Below the pieces are notes generated by a model. It made no database searches. It was not told the DNA's origin and saw only the letters and a list, made by a program, of their open reading frames with translations. A program made the position numbers and the translations under genes. Shown one piece after another: positions 5,039-9,187 of a stretch of 9,187 nucleotides of DNA. Source of the DNA: Candidatus Poribacteria bacterium (GTDB taxonomy: Bacteria; Poribacteria; WGA-4E; WGA-3G); NCBI GenBank assembly GCA_009842375.1, contig VYFM01000414.1, forward strand, positions 1 through 9,187, written 5' to 3'. Numbering within the stretch: the stretch's first letter is position 1; every line of letters starts with the position of its first letter.

Positions 5039-6840
5039 ACTTGACCTATAATTGGTAGGACAAAATGGAACACCGTGCCTTGTCCTAACTCACTTTCTAA
5101 CCATATCCGTCCGTTATGACACAATAGGATGTGTTTGGTAATTGCTAATCCTAAACCAGTACCTCCCATCTTTCTTGCACGTCCTGTATCAACACGATAG
5201 AAACGCTCAAAAACACGAGATTGTGATTCTAATGGGATGCCGATTCCTGTGTCTTTTACATGGACAACGACCTCATTGACAACGTCAGAATTTATGCTAC
5301 TTAATTCCGCTGACACCTCAATTTCACCACCATCTGGTGTATATTTAATCGCATTGTCTATAAGGTTCACAAAGACCTGCATGAAAAGCTGATGATCTAC
5401 ATTCACTTGTGGTAAACTTTCAGGAATATCCCAATTCAAAACTAATCCAGATTCTTCTAAAACTGGTTCAAATACGTCTAAAATAGGTTCGTGGAAAGAA
5501 TTAAGATGACATTGTGATCGTTTCAATTCTACATCTCCCGATTCAAGACGTGCCAATTCCAACAAGTCTGAAACCAGACGAGATAGGCGGGCAGAGTGCT
5601 TTAGTATCTTAATGATGAATTCTTTTCGTTTTTTAGATTTGGTGGAACTATTTAGGAGTGTTTCAGCGTAACCGTGTATAGTTGTTAGAGGCGTTCGCAA
5701 TTCATGCGATACGTTTGCGACGAAATCTGCTCGAATGCGCTCAAGTTTTCGGACATGGCTAACATCGTGAATTACGATAACATATTCACTCTCGGCAGCT
5801 ACCGGAACAATTGTTACTTCCGCTTCAGACTCCATCAGGTTACCGAGTCGAATCTCAGCATAAGCAACAGTGTCAGTCTGTTCTGCCTCCAGAAGTAGTG
5901 CTTGTAGTTCTGGAATTCGGTTTATTTCGATCAACGCCCTACCAACATACATATCTGGTAGGTTCAGCATAACAACCGCTGCTGGATTCGCATAAGTAAT
6001 CTCAGATGCTCCATTTACTAACAACACCCCTTCGTTCATATTATTCAAAATCGTTTCCAAACGTTGATTTTCAACGGAAATCTTATCTATCTGTTCATGA
6101 ACTCTATCTGTCATTAGATTGAAGTTCTGTAAAAGTTGTCCTAACTCATTATTAGTGTTAACCTCTACACGCGAGGATATTTCTCCTCCTGCGATGGATT
6201 GTGTTATCTGTGTTAACTTCTTTATTGGTTTGACAATAGCACCTGTGCTAAATATTCCAATCAAAATAGCGAGTATTAAACCGACGATACCCGCATACAG
6301 CAACATCTGTTGTTGATTACCGAGAGCGGAATTAATTGTTTCCTTTGGTAGTGCCACACGGCAAAAACCGATCAACTTCTGGTTTCTTTCAACAGGAAGC
6401 GCAAAGTAACGATATTCTGTCTCTGTTGTCATACTCACACGATCAATCATCCCACTACCAAAATTTTTAGCATCCTGTACTTCCCTCCGAGTGGAATGAT
6501 CGTCCATCGCGATTAACGCCCCTCCTTCTCGTTCTGTATCACCCCAAACAGTTCCATCAGTCCCAATGAATGTCAAACGTACTTTCCCCGCCTCACCAAG
6601 TCTATCAACAAGACTATCTATTTCCTCATGGGTAAAACTATCTATTTTAGGTAGTTGTTCAATCAGAAATTCTCTAGTGAGTGCTGCCTGAACTTCTAAC
6701 TCACTTGTTATGCGTTTGTCAAGAACCCCCTTTAGTGCCGATCTAAGATATAGCCCCATAGAAAATAGCACTAATAACACAATTCCTATGTAACTAAGTA
6801 TGAGTTGTGTCCGAATATTCATATACCTTTGCAACCACAT
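5035..6840 (-). CDS. PhoR-type membrane sensor histidine kinase (HAMP-PAS-HisKA-HATPase)
   Basis: The 601-residue kinase has a first membrane helix (about 12-32), an extracytoplasmic sensor segment (33-178), a second helix (about 179-200), HAMP (201-252, with Pro205), a short coiled region, PAS (about 260-360), HisKA with the phospho-acceptor His379 in VSHELRTP, and a full ATPase domain. The ATPase has an N-box with Asn492/Asn496 (VNLIDNAIKY), G1 DTGIGI (530-535), F-box FERFYR (544-549) and G2 GGTGLGLAI (559-567). All catalytic motifs are intact, so it should be active. The order matches PhoR/VicK-like kinases that phosphorylate OmpR-type regulators, but no response regulator is in the window and the ligand is unknown. 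Two starts are possible: ATG at 6840, with no usable Shine-Dalgarno, or the in-frame ATG at 6822 (MNIRTQLI), which has AAAGG 3 nt upstream and a more typical kinase N-terminus. I lean to 6822 but give the longer frame. Confidence 0.93.
   Translation of the reverse strand: MWLQRYMNIRTQLILSYIGIVLLVLFSMGLYLRSALKGVLDKRITSELEVQAALTREFLIEQLPKIDSFTHEEIDSLVDRLGEAGKVRLTFIGTDGTVWGDTEREGGALIAMDDHSTRREVQDAKNFGSGMIDRVSMTTETEYRYFALPVERNQKLIGFCRVALPKETINSALGNQQQMLLYAGIVGLILAILIGIFSTGAIVKPIKKLTQITQSIAGGEISSRVEVNTNNELGQLLQNFNLMTDRVHEQIDKISVENQRLETILNNMNEGVLLVNGASEITYANPAAVVMLNLPDMYVGRALIEINRIPELQALLLEAEQTDTVAYAEIRLGNLMESEAEVTIVPVAAESEYVIVIHDVSHVRKLERIRADFVANVSHELRTPLTTIHGYAETLLNSSTKSKKRKEFIIKILKHSARLSRLVSDLLELARLESGDVELKRSQCHLNSFHEPILDVFEPVLEESGLVLNWDIPESLPQVNVDHQLFMQVFVNLIDNAIKYTPDGGEIEVSAELSSINSDVVNEVVVHVKDTGIGIPLESQSRVFERFYRVDTGRARKMGGTGLGLAITKHILLCHNGRIWLESELGQGTVFHFVLPIIGQV
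6826..6830 (-). promoter_or_regulatory. Shine-Dalgarno supporting the downstream kinase start (ATG at 6822)
   Basis: On the minus strand AAAGG precedes the in-frame ATG at 6822 with a 3-nt spacer (TAT). The spacing is short but usable, whereas the upstream ATG at 6840 has only GAAG directly abutting it. This favours a kinase six residues shorter than the longest frame. Confidence 0.35.
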
Positions 6841-6885
6841 CTTCGTATGGATTCTGACAATAATAATAACACATTTGAGAAGTTA

Positions 6886-6914
6886 TTGACATTAAAAATA
6901 GGCTTTGCTAAACT
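6886..6914 (+). promoter_or_regulatory. Sigma-70-like promoter for the dapA-like/aroA operon
   Basis: A perfect TTGACA (-35, 6886-6891) is followed after exactly 17 bp by TAAACT (-10, 6909-6914; four of six consensus). An extended -10 TGC lies immediately before it (6906-6908). Transcription would start near 6921, leaving a leader of about 33 nt with the Shine-Dalgarno GAGG (6945-6948) 5 nt before the ATG. It is the best promoter in the window. The kinase is transcribed the other way from the same gap, but no equally good promoter is visible for it. Confidence 0.65.
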
Positions 6915-6953
6915 GCAGTTATGCTTCAATTCAGCAACACATGAGAGGTTACG

Positions 6954-7853
6954 ATGAATAAACAATATCAAGGTATTTTTGCACCTACAGTTACACCGCT
7001 TGATGAAAAAGAACGCGTTGATGAACTTGGCTTTGTAAAACAGATAAATCGGTTGATTGACAACGGTATTCATGGAATTTATCTATTAGGTTCTTCCGGT
7101 GAGTTCACGACGTTGACAAATATAGAACGGGAACGGGCAATGGATATTGCCACCAAAACTGTCGCAGGACGCGTGCCTATAATTTGCTGTGTGATGGATA
7201 CAAGCACCCAGCGCGTAATCCAAAACATTGAGACGGCGCAACAATTTGGTGTTGATGCAGTCGCAGCAACCCCCTGCTATTATTATCCCTCCACAGATGA
7301 TGCAGATATAATCCAATTCTATCACGCGATAGCTGCTGCTACAGATCTGCCAGTACTCATTTACAATATTCCATCTACTGTTAAAACAGCGATTAAACCG
7401 CATGTGGTTGTTCAATTGGCAGATGATTGTACCAATATCGTAGGGATTAAGGATAGTTCAGGTGATTTTATAAATAGTCTTCAACTCCTAACGAGCTTAG
7501 GGGAACGAAAGGATTTTTCAGTTTTCCTCGGATCCCATTTTCTCATAGGTGCAGCATTGCTATTCGGTGCAGATGGAGGGGTAATCTCAATATCAAATGT
7601 CGCACCCAAAGAATCTGTCGCACTATACAATGCTGCAAAAGCACGCGATATTGATGAGGTAGACAGGCTGCAGAAATGGATGGTCAAACTAAGCAAACTA
7701 TATACTTATGGACAAGGTGTGAGTGGGATGAAAGCCTGCTTGGAGATTTTAGGAGTTTGCGGGGCATATACTACGAGTCCTTTATTACCTCTTGATGAGA
7801 AAGCAAAAACAGAACTCAAGGAATTGCTTACTGAATTAGGGTTATTGTCATAG
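6954..7853 (+). CDS. DapA/N-acetylneuraminate lyase superfamily Schiff-base aldolase/dehydratase
   Basis: The 299-residue (beta/alpha)8 enzyme has the class I aldolase features of the DapA/NAL family. The substrate-binding loop is GSSGEFTTL (46-54), the tyrosine region is CYYYP (108-112), the catalytic Tyr is Tyr137 in LIYNIP, and the Schiff-base Lys is Lys166 in GIKDSSGD. A G-S-H-F turn (193-196) and a GADGGVISISN strand (205-215) follow. In E. coli DapA the sequence after YNVPS is Arg138, which binds the carboxylate of aspartate semialdehyde; here the same position is Thr142 (YNIPST). The GSSGE loop also differs from the GTTGE usual in DapA. A true lysine-pathway dihydrodipicolinate synthase is therefore doubtful, and a 2-keto-3-deoxy-sugar acid, sialic acid or other 2-oxo acid lyase or dehydratase is at least as likely. 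I give no symbol. It is the first gene of an operon with aroA, with a good promoter and Shine-Dalgarno. Confidence 0.88.
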   Translation: MNKQYQGIFAPTVTPLDEKERVDELGFVKQINRLIDNGIHGIYLLGSSGEFTTLTNIERERAMDIATKTVAGRVPIICCVMDTSTQRVIQNIETAQQFGVDAVAATPCYYYPSTDDADIIQFYHAIAAATDLPVLIYNIPSTVKTAIKPHVVVQLADDCTNIVGIKDSSGDFINSLQLLTSLGERKDFSVFLGSHFLIGAALLFGADGGVISISNVAPKESVALYNAAKARDIDEVDRLQKWMVKLSKLYTYGQGVSGMKACLEILGVCGAYTTSPLLPLDEKAKTELKELLTELGLLS

Positions 7854-7858
7854 ACCAA

Positions 7859-9130
7859 ATGATTGAAATACAGCCGATTCGTTCCATTCCAAATGCTACG
7901 ATAGAAGTTCCCGGATCTAAAAGTTATACCAATCGTGCGTTGTTAGTTGCTGCGCTTGCAAGCGGGGATACCACATTGACAGGGGCACTCTTTAGTGATG
8001 ATACGCACTATATGTGCAACGCCCTCAGAAAACTCGGAATCCATATCTCAGAAGATAAAGATCAATCCACTTTTCAAGTGACGGGAAACGGTGGAAACAT
8101 TCCTGTTGATGGTGCGGAGTTATATATTGGGAACTCTGGCACTACCTCACGTTCGTTGGTGAGTTATGTTGCTCTCGGACACGGAAAATTTGTCATTGAT
8201 GGTGACGAACCGATGCGTCGTGGTAGACCAATTTCGGATTTGCTAAATGCGCTGACGCAGCTTGGTGTTTCGGCACATTCAAAATTTGCTAACGGTCATC
8301 TTCCTGTTGTTGTACATGCAAATGGGATTGAAGGTGGAAAAACACATTTAGACGCAAGTAAAAGCAGTCAGTTCTTGACATCGTTGATGCTCATCGCTCC
8401 CTATGCTAAAAACGGTATGGAGATAGAAGTTATCGGTGAACTCAAAACCCCTTATATTGACATCACAATGTCCGTTATGGAAGCATTTGGAGTAAAGGTT
8501 CTAAACAAAGATTACGGATATTTTCATATTGAAGATGGACAGCAGTATCAACCATGTTCTTACCATATAGAACCAGATGCTTCCAGTGCATCTTACTTTT
8601 TCGCAGCTGCTGCGCTCACTGGTGGGTCTGTTACCGTCAGGCATTTACATACCGATTCCGCACAAGGCGATGTCCAATTTGTACGTGTCCTGGAACAGAT
8701 GGGGTGTGAAGTAACTGAAACTGGTTCAGGTATTACGGTTAAAGGTCCGCATCAGTTAAAGGGAATAGATGTGGATATGAAAGATCTATCTGATACTGCG
8801 TTGACTCTCGCAGCAATTGCCCCATTTGCTGACAGCAAAGTCGCTATCCGAAACATTGAACATACGCGCTGGCAGGAGACTGACAGAATTCACGCTATGG
8901 TTACGGAACTTCGGAAGTTAGGTGTATCTGTAGTTGAACATAAGGATGGGTTGGAAATTTCACCATCTCCCATAATACCTAATGCAGTTGATACTTATAA
9001 CGATCACCGTGTAGCGATGGCGTTTTCGCTAATTGGGGTAAAGGTGCGCGGAATTCGGATTAATAATCCAGAATGTGTGAGTAAGACATTTCCAAATTAT
9101 TATGAAGTGTTGAAAGGACTTTATTCTTGA
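7859..9130 (+). CDS. aroA: 3-phosphoshikimate 1-carboxyvinyltransferase (EPSP synthase)
   Basis: AroA transfers the enolpyruvyl group of PEP to shikimate-3-phosphate, the sixth shikimate-pathway step toward aromatic amino acids. The 423-residue length is typical. Visible active-site elements, with E. coli equivalents in brackets: PGSKSYTNRALL with Lys21 (22) and Arg26 (27), GNSGTTSRS (91-99) with Gly94 (96), PMRRGRPISDL with Arg123 (124), SSQFLTSLML with Ser169/Ser170/Gln171, Asp312 (313), RWQETDRI with Glu340 (341) and Arg343 (344), DHRVAMAFS with Arg384 (386), and SKTFPNYY with Lys409 (411). All key residues are present, so it should be functional. Unusually, the residue equal to E. coli Pro101 is Ser99. 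No Shine-Dalgarno precedes the ATG; the upstream stop is only 5 nt away, so translation is probably coupled. The 57 nt after the stop show no terminator or further gene. Confidence 0.96.
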   Translation: MIEIQPIRSIPNATIEVPGSKSYTNRALLVAALASGDTTLTGALFSDDTHYMCNALRKLGIHISEDKDQSTFQVTGNGGNIPVDGAELYIGNSGTTSRSLVSYVALGHGKFVIDGDEPMRRGRPISDLLNALTQLGVSAHSKFANGHLPVVVHANGIEGGKTHLDASKSSQFLTSLMLIAPYAKNGMEIEVIGELKTPYIDITMSVMEAFGVKVLNKDYGYFHIEDGQQYQPCSYHIEPDASSASYFFAAAALTGGSVTVRHLHTDSAQGDVQFVRVLEQMGCEVTETGSGITVKGPHQLKGIDVDMKDLSDTALTLAAIAPFADSKVAIRNIEHTRWQETDRIHAMVTELRKLGVSVVEHKDGLEISPSPIIPNAVDTYNDHRVAMAFSLIGVKVRGIRINNPECVSKTFPNYYEVLKGLYS

Positions 9131-9187
9131 TTCTCTGTTAGAAGGTTGTCTGCACACTACGTGGACCGTTGATGATACATACTTAAT

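Noticed and set aside
6819..7073. 84-codon minus-strand frame spanning the kinase/aldolase promoter gap
   Set aside because: It overlaps the start of both real genes and a strong promoter, has no Shine-Dalgarno, and encodes Cys/Asn-rich sequence with no family resemblance.
9131..9187. Start of another gene after aroA
   Set aside because: The only late ATG frame closes after four codons, and no ribosome-binding site or terminator is visible.

Overview
The window reads as ordinary bacterial chromosome of moderate GC content, from a Gram-negative-like bacterium with an environmental lifestyle. No taxonomic marker gene is present. Three traits fit Candidatus Poribacteria or a related sponge/marine lineage: a ceramidase-like THTH hydrolase, a secreted LamG-type protein with a short conserved-looking C-terminal tail, and an intergenic repeat starting GTAGGAGCGACCTCCCGGTC. 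This placement comes from memory of such genomes, not from a search.

Layout. (1) 2-826 (+) is the 3' part of a gene cut by the window edge, possibly a Rad52/ERF-like single-strand annealing protein. It is followed 15 nt later by a ceramidase-superfamily hydrolase (842-2185, +). (2) A 341-nt gene-free stretch (2186-2526) holds a REP/BIME-like repeat and leads to a secreted LamG/concanavalin A-like protein (2527-3321, +). (3) A sugar phosphate isomerase/epimerase-like TIM barrel (3383-4285, -) and a TenA-family enzyme (4361-5038, +) diverge from a 75-nt region that contains an 8+8 bp inverted repeat. (4) A complete PhoR-type sensor histidine kinase (5035-6840, -) converges on tenA, and the two stop codons overlap in a single TTAA. 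(5) A DapA/NAL-superfamily lyase (6954-7853, +) and EPSP synthase AroA (7859-9130, +) form a tight pair 5 nt apart. They are driven by a good sigma-70-like promoter that diverges from the kinase.

How the genes relate. The only clear operon is dapA-like/aroA, and AroA is the only gene whose pathway (shikimate) is secure. The DapA-like enzyme lacks the arginine typical of true dihydrodipicolinate synthases, so its substrate is open. TenA implies thiamine pyrimidine salvage, but no other thiamine gene is present. The kinase has no response regulator in the window. I found no CRISPR array, tRNA, rRNA, transposase or convincing intrinsic terminator. No dramatic new system is evident. The best leads are the repeat element, the atypical active-site residues in the DapA-like and AroA proteins, the possible recombination protein at the left edge, and the dyad in the tenA divergent promoter.
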